Of a stretch of DNA of 64,000 nt, positions 42,617-52,272 are shown piece by piece (position 1 is the first letter of the stretch; every line of letters begins with the position of its first letter). Source of the stretch: Lachnospiraceae bacterium (GTDB lineage Bacteria > Bacillota > Clostridia > Lachnospirales > Lachnospiraceae); assembly GCA_024680815.1 (NCBI GenBank), contig JAILBQ010000033.1:25331-89330 (forward strand). The letters run 5' to 3'. Made by a program: the position numbers and the translations under genes. Below the pieces are notes generated by a model. That model was not told the origin of the DNA. It made no database searches and was given only the letters and a program-made list of their open reading frames with translations.

Positions 42617-44050
42617 TCAGAACCGGAAATAAATAAAGCTTGCAGCACCTATCTGGGTGCTGAACAGTATCATGACAACGGCGGTATAATAAAATCCCCA
42701 GCGAATGGGGGCTTTTTTTTCCATAAGCCAGCTTATCTTATCGCCCCGGAGTTCATTTATGAGATCCGCGGCGAAAAGAATAAGGAGGGCGAAAAGAAGA
42801 AGGAAGAGGTTGACTTTGCCAAGCCCGAGAGAAAAAGGAGACAGGGCAAAAACGTCTGAAAGCCTGAACCCGAAGAAAATTTTTCCAAGGATTTCGCCCG
42901 CAGCTTTAAGAGAAGGTGCACGGAAAAAAACAAGAGCAAAAACAAAAAGGGAGAAAGTGATCAAAGTCCTGAAAAAACGGTGAAGTACACCGGTAAATCT
43001 GTTATGAACCGGAATGGAGGATAAAAGACTGGAGCGAAGGGGAGCGGAAAGCTCTCCCAGAACCATGAAGAGTCCGGAAAGAAGTCCCCAGATGACAAAG
43101 GTCCAGGAGGCGCCGTGCCAGAGACCGGATATGGCAAATACAATAAGAATATTAATATATTTGCGTGCCCTGCCCTTTCTGGAACCGCCCAGAGGGATAT
43201 ACAGATAGTCCGTGAACCATTTCATAAGTGTCATATGCCATCTGCGCCACAGCTCTGAGCTCTTTTCGGCAAAGAAGGGCTGGCGGAAGTTTTCCGGAAG
43301 AGAAAAGCCCATTACCTTCGCGGCTCCCAGAGCAAGCTCCGAATATCCGGCAAAGTCGCAGTAGATCTGAAAAGCGTACAGCACCATACCCAGGGCGAGG
43401 CCATAACCGTTAACATCCCCGTAGTGATCGAAGATCCGCGTTGTGACAAGGTCAAGCCTCGCAACGATGACCAGCTTCATAAAATATCCGAAAAGCATGC
43501 GCAGAAGTCCGTACCTGATGCGCTCATAATCGAAACGGTGCTCCTCTTCAAACTGAGGCAGCATTTCCCCTGCCCTTGTTATGGGGCCTGAAAGGAGACA
43601 GGGAAAGAAGGAAAGAAAGAGGGCAAGCCGAAGCAGTCTTTTTTCAGGAGCGAGGCTTCCCCGGTAAACATCGATAAGATATCCCGTGGCCTGGAAGAGA
43701 TAGAAGGAAATACCCACCGGAAGAAGGAGCCGGAAGGGGGGAGAAACGCCGATAATTGAACAGGCAAAGGCAAAGTATTTGAAGAAAAAAAGGGCTCCGA
43801 TATTGGCGGTGATTCCCAGGCAGAGGATGGCTGTTCTACCCTTCCCTTTCCTGCCGTGCATTACGAGACAGACCGCCCAGGTTACAAGGGTTGCGCCAAT
43901 AAGCACCGGAAGAAATGCGGGAGAGGCACACACATAGAAATAATATCCGGCCAGGAGAAGCCAGATATTTTTAAACTTTTTCGGAAAAATAAAGAAACCA
44001 GCCGTCACAACAGGAAAAAACAGGACGAACTGTACGGAATTAAAAAGCAT
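42617..44050 (-). CDS. MBOAT-family O-acyltransferase (second copy)
   Basis: 477 residues, ~11 membrane segments, opening MLFNSVQFVLFFP. Shared blocks with the copy at 30082 are LLLPVGISFYLFQATGYLIDVY, QIYCDFAGYSELALG, LWRRWHMTLMKWFTDYLYIP and SGLWHGASWTFVIWG with the catalytic His. Sequences are clearly diverged, so this is not a recent duplication. Its own promoter sits directly before the ATG, with no Shine-Dalgarno. It is followed by an SGNH partner. Role inferred: acylation of a surface glycan or teichoic acid. Confidence 0.93.
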   Translation of the reverse strand: MLFNSVQFVLFFPVVTAGFFIFPKKFKNIWLLLAGYYFYVCASPAFLPVLIGATLVTWAVCLVMHGRKGKGRTAILCLGITANIGALFFFKYFAFACSIIGVSPPFRLLLPVGISFYLFQATGYLIDVYRGSLAPEKRLLRLALFLSFFPCLLSGPITRAGEMLPQFEEEHRFDYERIRYGLLRMLFGYFMKLVIVARLDLVTTRIFDHYGDVNGYGLALGMVLYAFQIYCDFAGYSELALGAAKVMGFSLPENFRQPFFAEKSSELWRRWHMTLMKWFTDYLYIPLGGSRKGRARKYINILIVFAISGLWHGASWTFVIWGLLSGLFMVLGELSAPLRSSLLSSIPVHNRFTGVLHRFFRTLITFSLFVFALVFFRAPSLKAAGEILGKIFFGFRLSDVFALSPFSLGLGKVNLFLLLFALLILFAADLINELRGDKISWLMEKKAPIRWGFYYTAVVMILFSTQIGAASFIYFRF

Positions 44051-44056
44051 GAGGCT

Positions 44057-44085
44057 ATTCTACCCTACCCCTTATACTCTGTCAA
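44057..44085 (-). promoter_or_regulatory. Sigma-A promoter of the minus-strand MBOAT gene, apparently leaderless
   Basis: On the minus strand: TTGACA (44085-44080), 17-bp spacer, TAGAAT (44062-44057). Only six bases (AGCCTC) separate the -10 box from the ATG at 44050, which predicts transcription starting at or within a base or two of the start codon. Confidence 0.72.
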
Positions 44086-44099
44086 ACCATCGCAAAAGT

Positions 44100-44128
44100 T
44101 TGAATTTTTCTTCTGTCCGTTGTATCAT
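44100..44128 (+). promoter_or_regulatory. Sigma-A promoter of the signal peptidase I gene
   Basis: TTGAAT (44100-44105), 17-bp spacer, TATCAT (44123-44128). Leader of ~30 nt to the ATG at 44166, with AAGGA as ribosome site. Confidence 0.65.
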
Positions 44129-44165
44129 ATGAAATCAGAAAAATACCTGTTTGAAAGAAGGAATT

Positions 44166-44684
44166 ATGTCCAAAGGAGCTGTCAGGGAGATACTTGAGTG
44201 GATCGGCGTCATCGTATTTGCCATTCTGATCTCTCTTCTTATTAACCATTTTCTGATTGTGAACGCCACGGTGCCGACGCAGTCCATGGAACCCACAATT
44301 ATGGCCCATAACAGGATTATAGGTTCAAGACTGTCGTATTTAAGTGTCGGGCCCAGCCGGGGTGATATTGTGATATTCCGTTATCCGGATAATGAAAAAA
44401 TATTGTATATAAAGAGGGTTATCGGAATGCCGGGAGATACGGTGGAGATTTCCGGCGGAAATGTTTTTATTAACGGTGAAGCTCTGGACGAACCCTATCT
44501 TACGGTAGAAACCGAGGGAAATTTCGGCCCGTATCAGGTGCCGGAGGATCATTACTTTATGATGGGAGACAACCGGAATAATTCTGCGGATTCCAGATAT
44601 TGGGACAATACATATCTTTCCAGGGACAAGATAGTCGGAAAGGCGCTGTTCCGGTACTGGCCGCCTTTCGCGAAGCTGCAGTAA
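44166..44684 (+). CDS. lepB: Signal peptidase I
   Basis: 172 residues from the ATG at 44166 (AAGGA upstream); an in-frame TTG at 44151 is less likely. One membrane helix (~11-33) precedes the catalytic domain. The nucleophile Ser lies in PTQSMEPTI, the general-base Lys in YIKRVIGMPGD, and the third box is GDNRNNSADSRYW. It cuts signal peptides from secreted proteins on the outer face. Short Gram-positive SipS-like form. The next gene starts 17 bp after. Confidence 0.95.
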   Translation: MSKGAVREILEWIGVIVFAILISLLINHFLIVNATVPTQSMEPTIMAHNRIIGSRLSYLSVGPSRGDIVIFRYPDNEKILYIKRVIGMPGDTVEISGGNVFINGEALDEPYLTVETEGNFGPYQVPEDHYFMMGDNRNNSADSRYWDNTYLSRDKIVGKALFRYWPPFAKLQ

Positions 44685-44701
44685 CGGTAAAGGAGGAGAG
44701 C

Positions 44702-45904
44702 ATGATTTCAGAAAAAATGAAAGGACTGGTTCGGAACAATTCCGTTATCCGCCAGATGTTTGAGGAGGGACAGAGGCTTTCCGAGGAATTCGGGCCTGAG
44801 AATGTTTATGATTTCTCTTTGGGAAATCCGAATGTACCCCCTCCGGACAGGGTACGTGAGAAGGCTGTAAAACTTCTTGAGGAAGAGGATGCCTGCTCCC
44901 TGCACGGATATATGAATAATGCCGGCTTTCCTGAGGTGAGAAGTAAAATTGCCGAAAACTTAAACCGCCGTTTCGGGACAGCCTTCCATTCCGGTAATAT
45001 TATGATGTCGGTGGGAGCCGCTTCGGCCATTAACTGTGCCCTGAAAGCTATTTTGAATCCGGGGGACGAGGTAATAACCTTTGCGCCGTTTTTTGTGGAA
45101 TACAGGAACTATGTGAATAATTACGACGGCGTTTTAGTAACAGTGGAGCCCGATCCTGGCTCTTTCCAGCCCAGGCTTTCGGATTTTGAGGCGAAAATCA
45201 GCGCAAAAACAAAGGCGGTAATTATCAATAATCCCAACAACCCGACCGGGGTGATTTACAGGGAGGAGACGATAAAGAGCATCGCGGAGATTCTTACACG
45301 TAAAATGCGGGAGCTTAATACCGAAATTTTCATTATTTCCGATGAGCCATACCGTGAACTGGTGTATACCGATACGAAAGTGCCTTTTATTACGAAATAT
45401 TACCCCAATACCATGGTGTGTTATTCGTTTTCCAAAAGCATGTCTCTGCCGGGGGAGCGCATAGGCTATCTTATTGTGCCCGACGAAGCTGCCGACGCAG
45501 AGGAGCTTTTCGCTGCGGCTACAATCGCAAACAGGGTTCTGGGGTCGGTTAATGCGCCTTCCCTGTTTCAGAAAGTGGTTGCGGAGTGTCTGGAGGAAAA
45601 AGCGGATATTTCTTTCTATGGGAAAAACAGGGATACGGTTTACGAGGCTCTAAAGAACTACGGGTTTGACTGTGTTCTGCCCGAGGGTGCATTTTATCTT
45701 TTTGTAAAAAGTCCGGTTCCGGACGAAAAGGAGTTTGTGAGTGAGTGCAAAAAGGAGCGGATTCTTCTGGTACCCGGCTCTTCCTTTGACTGCCCGGGAT
45801 ATGTGCGTCTGGCATATTGTGTTTCGCACGAAACAATCCTCCGCTCCCTGCCGGGCTTTAAGCGGGTAGCAGAGCACTACGGCCTGAAAGGCTCCGGGGT
45901 GTAG
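44702..45904 (+). CDS. Class I/II pyridoxal-phosphate aminotransferase (AspAT-like)
   Basis: 400 residues from the ATG at 44702, with AAAGGAGGAG upstream; a longer frame reading back to 44600 overlaps lepB and is rejected. Features: DFSLGNPNVPPP, substrate-binding GYMNNAGFPEVR, the NNPNNPTG motif before Asp (ISDEPYREL) and the Schiff-base Lys in YSFSKSMSLPGERIGY. It transfers amino groups between an amino acid and a 2-oxo acid, probably aspartate or an aromatic acid; exact substrate cannot be set. HisC is encoded next. Confidence 0.9.
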   Translation: MISEKMKGLVRNNSVIRQMFEEGQRLSEEFGPENVYDFSLGNPNVPPPDRVREKAVKLLEEEDACSLHGYMNNAGFPEVRSKIAENLNRRFGTAFHSGNIMMSVGAASAINCALKAILNPGDEVITFAPFFVEYRNYVNNYDGVLVTVEPDPGSFQPRLSDFEAKISAKTKAVIINNPNNPTGVIYREETIKSIAEILTRKMRELNTEIFIISDEPYRELVYTDTKVPFITKYYPNTMVCYSFSKSMSLPGERIGYLIVPDEAADAEELFAAATIANRVLGSVNAPSLFQKVVAECLEEKADISFYGKNRDTVYEALKNYGFDCVLPEGAFYLFVKSPVPDEKEFVSECKKERILLVPGSSFDCPGYVRLAYCVSHETILRSLPGFKRVAEHYGLKGSGV

Positions 45905-45908
45905 GAGG

Positions 45909-46973
45909 ATGTGGGAGGATAATATACGAAGGGTTGTGCCCTATACACCGGGAGAACAGCCCGGGAGAAGGGTAATCAAGCTGAATACCAACGAATGCCC
46001 TTATCCGCCCTCGGAGAAGGTTATCCGGGCATTGAAGGAAGCGGATTATGAATCGCTGAGACTCTATCCGGATCCCCTTTGCCTTAAGCTCAGAGAGAGA
46101 ATTGCGGATTATTACGGCATCGGGCCGGAAAACACCTTTGTGGGCGTGGGCTCGGATGACGTGCTTTCCATGTGCTTTTTGGCGTTTTTTGCCGGAAAGC
46201 TTCCGGTTCTTTTTCCGGATATCACATATTCCTTTTACGATGTCTGGGCTGCGGTATACGGCATTCCCTGTAAGGAGATTCCCTTGGCGGAGGATTTTTC
46301 CATAAGACTCGGGGACTATCCGCATGAAAACGGCGGTATCGTTATCTGCAATCCCAACGCGCCCACAGGGGTCGTGCATCCCCTTTCAGAGATAGAGGAG
46401 TTTGTCAAAAAGCACGATGAGTCAGTGATTATAGTGGACGAGGCCTATATAGACTTCGGTGGCGAGAGTGCCGTCCGGCTTATCGGGAAATATGAAAATC
46501 TCGCGGTGGTCCGGACGATGTCAAAGTCCCGGGCACTCGCAGGCTTAAGGGTCGGATATGCCTTCGGCTCGAAAAAGCTTATCGGGTATCTTAACGACGT
46601 GAAGTTTTCGGTCAATTCCTACACTATGAATCTTCCGTCTCTTGTGGGCGCGGCGGCGGCCATGGAGGATGAGGAATATTTTCAGGAGATTCTCGGCCGT
46701 ATTATAAAAACGAGAAGCCGGGTGTCAGAGGAGCTGCGTTCCCTCGGGTTCAGATTTCGGGAGTCGGGCAGTAATTTTGTATTTGTGACCCACCCCGAAA
46801 AAGACGCTGAGGAAATCTTTGAAAAGCTCCGGGAAAGGGATATTTTCGTAAGGCATTTTAACAGGGAGCGGATTCGCAATTACCTGCGTATCAGTATCGG
46901 AACAGACGAGGAGATGGTGATTCTTATAAAGGCGCTTGGGGAAATCCTCGGAAAGAAAGGAGCGGATGAATGA
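45909..46973 (+). CDS. hisC: Histidinol-phosphate aminotransferase
   Basis: 354 residues, standard HisC length. Motifs: KLNTNECPYPPS, LRLYPDP, GVGSDDVLSM, CNPNAPTGV, IIVDEAYIDFGG and the PLP-binding Lys in RTMSKSRALAGLRVGYAFG; the C-terminal FVRHFNRERIRNYLRIS binds phosphate. It converts imidazole acetol phosphate to histidinol phosphate. No other his gene is present here, so it may serve histidine synthesis from a detached locus or act on aromatic amino acids. It overlaps nadE by 4 bp. Confidence 0.9.
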   Translation: MWEDNIRRVVPYTPGEQPGRRVIKLNTNECPYPPSEKVIRALKEADYESLRLYPDPLCLKLRERIADYYGIGPENTFVGVGSDDVLSMCFLAFFAGKLPVLFPDITYSFYDVWAAVYGIPCKEIPLAEDFSIRLGDYPHENGGIVICNPNAPTGVVHPLSEIEEFVKKHDESVIIVDEAYIDFGGESAVRLIGKYENLAVVRTMSKSRALAGLRVGYAFGSKKLIGYLNDVKFSVNSYTMNLPSLVGAAAAMEDEEYFQEILGRIIKTRSRVSEELRSLGFRFRESGSNFVFVTHPEKDAEEIFEKLRERDIFVRHFNRERIRNYLRISIGTDEEMVILIKALGEILGKKGADE

Positions 46974-48916
46974 AGGACGGGTGGTTAAAGGCTGCTGCAG
47001 TGACACCGGAGGTTAAAGTGGCGGATCCTTTTTTTAATGCCGGTGAAATCATCCGGGCTTCACGGGAGGCCGCAGAAAGAGGGGCAAAGCTCATTGCGTT
47101 TCCCGAGCTTTCCCTTTCCGGTTATACCTGCGGAGACCTTTTTCTTCAGGAGACTCTTTTGAAAGGGTGTCTTGAGGCACTTGAGAGAATACGAAAGGAA
47201 ACCGCTTCGATTGATGCGCTGATTATTCTGGGGCTTCCCTTTGAATACCGCGGAAAGCTTTTTAACACGGCTGCGGTGCTTCAGTCAGGAGAGCTTCTGG
47301 GACTTGTTCCGAAGCTTAATCTTCCGAATTATTCCGAGTTTTATGAAGCTAGACATTTTGCTCCGGGATCAGAAGAATGCTTTTTCATTGAATACGAGGG
47401 TATGGAGGTTCCGTTTGGGAGCCGGATTCTTTTTGAAACGGGGGAAGGCGCCCTCCCGGAGGGCTTAAGCATCGGAGTGGAAATATGCGAGGATGCCTGG
47501 GGAATGGTAACACCGGCGGAAAGTCACGCTGAGAACGGCGCAAGCGTTATTGTCAATCTTTCCGCCAGTAATGCACTCGTGGGCAAAAGAGAGTATCGCC
47601 GGAGGCTCTTCCAGATGGCTTCCGGGAGACTTACGGCGGCATATGTTGCCGCCTGCGCCGGAAAAGGCGAATCAACGGGAGACCTTGTTTTTGCCGGGGG
47701 CAGCATCATCTGTCTGAACGGGCAGATTCTTTCGGAGGCCCCGCTTTTTCAGACCTCGATTATTTATGCGGATCTGGATCTGGAGATAATACGTTCCGAA
47801 CGCCGCAGAATGAATACGGTACATGGATTTAATCCTGATTTTTACGGGCGGTGCTTCATAAGCTTCGAAGAGGCCGATACCCGGCCGGAGCATCCTGTGG
47901 GGCGTATGCCTTTCGTGCCCGGAAACGCTTCTTTAAGAGAAGAGAGGTGCGGAGAAATCCTTTCAATTCAGGCTGAGGGATTAAAGAAGAGAATTTCGCA
48001 CATCGGTGCAAAAGAGGCTGTGATTGGTCTTTCCGGCGGACTGGATTCCACCCTTGCTTTTCTGGTAACGCTTAAGGCATTTGATGATCTGGGCCTGGAA
48101 AGGGATGGAATAATTGCGGTTACCATGCCCTGCTTCGGCACCACCGACCGGACATACAATAATGCCGTCAGTCTTGCCCGTTCCTGCGGGGCGACTCTGA
48201 AGGAAATAAATATCAGCCGTTCTGTAAGGGAGCATTTTGCGGATATAGGACAGGCCGAGGACTGTCACGATGTTACCTACGAAAACGCCCAGGCCAGGGA
48301 GAGGACACAGGTTCTGATGGATCTGGCTAATATGCGGGGCGCGCTGGTGGTGGGAACCGGGGATCTTTCCGAACTCGCTCTCGGATGGGCGACCTATAAC
48401 GGGGATCATATGTCGATGTATGGGGTAAATGCAGGAGTTCCGAAGACGCTGGTGCGTCATCTGGTAGGTTTTATTGCCGACACATCAGAGGATCAGGCTT
48501 TGTCCGGGGTTCTCAGGGATATTCTGGATACCCCGGTCAGCCCCGAGCTCCTTCCTCCCTCGGAGGGAGGAATTTCGCAGAAAACAGAAGAGCTGGTGGG
48601 GCCTTATGAGCTTCATGATTTCTTCCTCTATTATGCCCTGCGCTACGGTTTCCGGCCGGGAAAGATTTTCCGTCTTGCCGAAGGGGCTTTCGCCGGCGAA
48701 TACGAACCGGGTGTTATCAAACGATGGATGAAAGTGTTTTACCGTCGCTTCTTTTCCCAGCAGTTTAAGCGCTCCTGTCTGCCGGACGGCCCGAAGGTGG
48801 GTACGGTGGCCCTTTCCCCGAGAGGAGATCTCAGGATGCCCTCCGACGCTTCGGCGGAGCTCTGGATGAAAGAAGCGGAAATGATGGCGAATGCCGGAGA
48901 AACTGAAGCTTCATGA
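46970..48916 (+). CDS. nadE: Glutamine-dependent NAD+ synthetase
   Basis: 648 residues, two domains. The N-terminal nitrilase-type glutaminase shows Glu (FPELSLSGYTCGD), Lys (PKLNLPNYSEFYEARHF) and nucleophile Cys (IGVEICEDAWG). The C-terminal ATP-pyrophosphatase domain begins near residue 340 with the P-loop GLSGGLDSTLAFL and has TGDLSELALGWATYNGDHMS. It amidates nicotinic acid adenine dinucleotide with ammonia channelled from glutamine. ATG overlaps hisC stop; its end overlaps addB by 4 bp. Confidence 0.96.
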   Translation: MKDGWLKAAAVTPEVKVADPFFNAGEIIRASREAAERGAKLIAFPELSLSGYTCGDLFLQETLLKGCLEALERIRKETASIDALIILGLPFEYRGKLFNTAAVLQSGELLGLVPKLNLPNYSEFYEARHFAPGSEECFFIEYEGMEVPFGSRILFETGEGALPEGLSIGVEICEDAWGMVTPAESHAENGASVIVNLSASNALVGKREYRRRLFQMASGRLTAAYVAACAGKGESTGDLVFAGGSIICLNGQILSEAPLFQTSIIYADLDLEIIRSERRRMNTVHGFNPDFYGRCFISFEEADTRPEHPVGRMPFVPGNASLREERCGEILSIQAEGLKKRISHIGAKEAVIGLSGGLDSTLAFLVTLKAFDDLGLERDGIIAVTMPCFGTTDRTYNNAVSLARSCGATLKEINISRSVREHFADIGQAEDCHDVTYENAQARERTQVLMDLANMRGALVVGTGDLSELALGWATYNGDHMSMYGVNAGVPKTLVRHLVGFIADTSEDQALSGVLRDILDTPVSPELLPPSEGGISQKTEELVGPYELHDFFLYYALRYGFRPGKIFRLAEGAFAGEYEPGVIKRWMKVFYRRFFSQQFKRSCLPDGPKVGTVALSPRGDLRMPSDASAELWMKEAEMMANAGETEAS

Positions 48917-51900
48917 GCGTTCAGGTGGTACTGGGTCCCTCCGGCAGCGGGAAAACTACCTTTCTTTTCGACCGTGTTCTGACTTTGGCGAAGAAAGAAA
49001 ACACGCGTAATTTTATTGTCGTTGTACCCGAGCAGTTTTCTCTTGTCACCACAAGGAAGCTGGTGGAGCTTTCTCCCACCGGCGGAATCATGAATATGGA
49101 CGTTTTAAGCTTTAACCGTCTTGCCCACCGTATTTTTGACAGCACCGGCCGGGGGACGGTGTCGCTCCTGGATGATACCGGAAAAAACCTTATTCTAAGA
49201 AGGGTTTTGAAGGAGCTGGAGGGAAAGCTTTCCGTGTTTAATATCCCGCGGGCCAGGCAGGGATATATCAGCGAGATCAAATCTCTGTTATCCGAATTTA
49301 TCCAATATGACATAGACGAAGAAACAATAGAGAAAATGGCTGAGTACTCAGCCTCCTCCCATGCAGCTCTCAGCGCGAAGCTTAAGGACATGACCCTTAT
49401 TTACCGAGCGTTTCGGGAAAGGATGGGTCAGATGTATCTGACAAGGGAGGAGCTGCTGGACGCGGCCTTAAGAAAAGCCGACGCGGCCGATTTTTTAAAG
49501 GGCGCGTTTTTTGTGTTTGACGGTTTTACCGGCTTTACACCAATTCAGTACAGACTTCTGAATAAGCTTACAGGGCTGGCCGGAGACTGCATGTTTTCCT
49601 TAAATTACGATGGAAAGGACGGGGGGTTTTTTGAACTCTCCATCCGGACGATTGCGCATCTTAAGGAAATGGCTGAAAAGCAGGGAAAAGATTTTAATAC
49701 AATAACGCTTTATGAATCGGAAAAAAGAAGATATGCCGGCATGAGCGATCTTGACCATCTGGAGAGATATCTTTTCAGGCGGGGAAAAGCGGAATATAAC
49801 GGAAAGATACGGAATATCCGTCTTTTATGCGCTGATCATCCGATAACCGAGGTGAGCGCGGTATGTTCGGAAATAAGGGAGTTAGTCCGGACCGGACAAT
49901 ATGCTTATAAGGATATTGCCGTTGTCATGAGCAGTTCCTCTGTTTACGGCAGACTTTTAAAAAGTCAGGCAAGGCGTTATAAGATTCCTCTGTTTCTGGA
50001 CGAGACCCACGGAATCCTGCTTAACCCCGTGATTGAGCACCTGCGGTCGGCAATAAGAGTGATTTCGGAGGATTTCAGCTATCCTTCGGTTTTTCATTAT
50101 CTTCGCAGCACTGTTTCCGGACTTGATAGAAACAGCGTGGATCTGGCGGAAAATTATGTCCGTGCTTTTAATCTGAAGGGGATTTCCGCCTACAGAAAGC
50201 AATGGAGCTTTCATTCAAGGGGGCTTAAGGAGGAGGAGCTCGAAGCGGTAAATTCCGTCAGAGAGGAAGTGCTGAAGGCTTTTGAGCCGCTGCTTCTCCT
50301 GCTTTCAGACAAAAAACGCCACAGTGCGGAGGAGCTGACCGATGTCTTTGAGGAATTTATCTGCGGACGGGGCGTGGAGGAAATGCTTACAGAACGCGCG
50401 GAGGAATACAGACAGCAGGGCGATTCCCGTCACGCGGACGAATATTTCCAGATATACGGTAAGCTTACCGGGCTATTTTCCGTGATCCGGGAGCTGATAC
50501 CACGGGAGATAATGGATCTTGAAGAATACCTTGAGATACTGAACGCGGGTTTTGATGAAATCAGGATCGGGACGGTGCCGCCCGGAAGGGATGTTCTTGT
50601 GGCGGCGGATCTGACCAGAAGCCGGCTTTCCGACGTTAAGGTGCTTTTTTTCCTGGGGGCAAACGAAGGGCTTCTGCCGGAGGAAGGCGGGGAGGCGGGG
50701 ATCCTTTCGGATATGGACAGGAATTTCTTAAGCGAAGCCTTTTCCCTAGCCCCGACCGCCAGAGAATCTGCGGCCACCGAGCAGCTCTATTTTTATATGA
50801 GTATTACCAAGCCGGAACGTCTCCTTGTTTTAAGCTATTCCCTTTCGGATGAGAGCGGAAAGCCTTTAAGACCTTCATGGTTTATAAAAAGCGTGACCCG
50901 GCTTTTTCCGGAAATCAGGCTGAAGAATATTAATTATTCCGGGGTTCAGAACAGATTTACTTCTCCGGAGGATGCGCTCGCAAGGCTGGTCGCTTTTTGC
51001 CGGAACACGGAAGAGCCTGAAGAAGGAAGGCTTTCCGAATTGAAGAGGATAGTACGTGTTTTTCGTTCCGAGGGGCGTGCGGAGGAGCTTTTGCTGGCTC
51101 AAAGGGCGGGAAAATATCTGCTGGAGCCTCCCAAAAACCCCATCGCCGGGGCTGTGGCAGAAGCGCTTTACGGACGGAAAACCGGCCTTTCACCCTCAAG
51201 GCTGGAGCGCTTTGCGGCCTGTGCCTATGAGCATTTTCTGATGTATGGCATGCATCTTCGGGAACGGGAGGAATACGGTTTCGAAAAGCGGGATATGGGA
51301 AGTCTTATGCACGATTGTCTTGCGGAGACCTCCGTACTTATGAAGAAGCAGGGAAAAACCTTTGCCGATCTCAGCGAGGCGGAGGGGGCAGCGCTTCTGG
51401 ATACCGCTCTCGAGAGCTTCCTTGCCCTTCAGGAAAATACCCCGCTTAAAGACGGTGAACGCAATCGCTACTATATAACAAGAATAAAAAGGATTCTTTC
51501 GCGTACCCTCAGAATCCTTAAAGATCAGCAGGCTTCGGGCGGTTTCCGGCCGGAATACTTTGAGAAAGAATTTCATATCGGAAACCTCTTCGGGAGAATT
51601 GACAGATTGGATCTCGCGGAAAGCGGAGGAAAAGTCTACCTTTCCGTTATTGATTACAAATCAGGAAACAAGGATTTTGATTTAAACCGGGTGTATTACG
51701 GACTGGATCTGCAGCTCATGCTGTACTTAATCGGGGCGGCGGAAATTGTGAAAGAAAAGAGCCCGGAGACAGAGCCGGTCCCGGGGGGAATATTCTATTA
51801 TCATATTGACGATCCTGTAATAAACGCGTCTTCATTGAAGGCGGCAGACCCTTCGGAAGCCGCGGAGGCTGTTCTTCGTGAGCAGAAGCTTCGGGGAGTG

Positions 51901-52272
51901 GTAAACGCCGAGCCGGAGGCCCTGCTTTTGTTTGACGATTCTCTTTCTGCGGGTGGGAATTCAAGGGTGCTTCCGGTATCATACACAAAAAGCGGCTCGC
52001 TGTCCGCCAATTCCCGGGTCCTTAAGGAGGAGGATTTTAAGGAGCTCGCGGAATATGTCGTAAAAACGGCACAGAGCCTTACGGGAAGGATATATGACGG
52101 CGAAATTAACTGCTCTCCCGCGGATTATTCAGGCGCAAATCCCTGTGCTTACTGTTCTTTTGCGGAATGCTGCTTTTTTGACGGGAAAAAACAAAGGGAA
52201 ATGGTCCGGAAGCTTAAAAAAATGTCGAAAGAAGAGCTGATGGAGGAGGTTCGGAATGCAATACACTCCTGA
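48913..52272 (+). CDS. addB: AddB subunit of the AddAB helicase-nuclease
   Basis: 1119 residues, the expected size. N-terminal Walker A GPSGSGKTTFLFD; helicase-like folds without full motor motifs; C-terminal RecB-type nuclease with VIDYKSGNKDFD. The iron-sulfur cluster ligands are visible: one Cys in ERFAACAYEHFLMYG near ~777, and three in PCAYCSFAECCFF near the end. AddAB resects double-strand breaks and loads RecA at Chi sites. The 17-bp overlap with addA gives coupled expression. Confidence 0.96.
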   Translation: MSVQVVLGPSGSGKTTFLFDRVLTLAKKENTRNFIVVVPEQFSLVTTRKLVELSPTGGIMNMDVLSFNRLAHRIFDSTGRGTVSLLDDTGKNLILRRVLKELEGKLSVFNIPRARQGYISEIKSLLSEFIQYDIDEETIEKMAEYSASSHAALSAKLKDMTLIYRAFRERMGQMYLTREELLDAALRKADAADFLKGAFFVFDGFTGFTPIQYRLLNKLTGLAGDCMFSLNYDGKDGGFFELSIRTIAHLKEMAEKQGKDFNTITLYESEKRRYAGMSDLDHLERYLFRRGKAEYNGKIRNIRLLCADHPITEVSAVCSEIRELVRTGQYAYKDIAVVMSSSSVYGRLLKSQARRYKIPLFLDETHGILLNPVIEHLRSAIRVISEDFSYPSVFHYLRSTVSGLDRNSVDLAENYVRAFNLKGISAYRKQWSFHSRGLKEEELEAVNSVREEVLKAFEPLLLLLSDKKRHSAEELTDVFEEFICGRGVEEMLTERAEEYRQQGDSRHADEYFQIYGKLTGLFSVIRELIPREIMDLEEYLEILNAGFDEIRIGTVPPGRDVLVAADLTRSRLSDVKVLFFLGANEGLLPEEGGEAGILSDMDRNFLSEAFSLAPTARESAATEQLYFYMSITKPERLLVLSYSLSDESGKPLRPSWFIKSVTRLFPEIRLKNINYSGVQNRFTSPEDALARLVAFCRNTEEPEEGRLSELKRIVRVFRSEGRAEELLLAQRAGKYLLEPPKNPIAGAVAEALYGRKTGLSPSRLERFAACAYEHFLMYGMHLREREEYGFEKRDMGSLMHDCLAETSVLMKKQGKTFADLSEAEGAALLDTALESFLALQENTPLKDGERNRYYITRIKRILSRTLRILKDQQASGGFRPEYFEKEFHIGNLFGRIDRLDLAESGGKVYLSVIDYKSGNKDFDLNRVYYGLDLQLMLYLIGAAEIVKEKSPETEPVPGGIFYYHIDDPVINASSLKAADPSEAAEAVLREQKLRGVVNAEPEALLLFDDSLSAGGNSRVLPVSYTKSGSLSANSRVLKEEDFKELAEYVVKTAQSLTGRIYDGEINCSPADYSGANPCAYCSFAECCFFDGKKQREMVRKLKKMSKEELMEEVRNAIHS

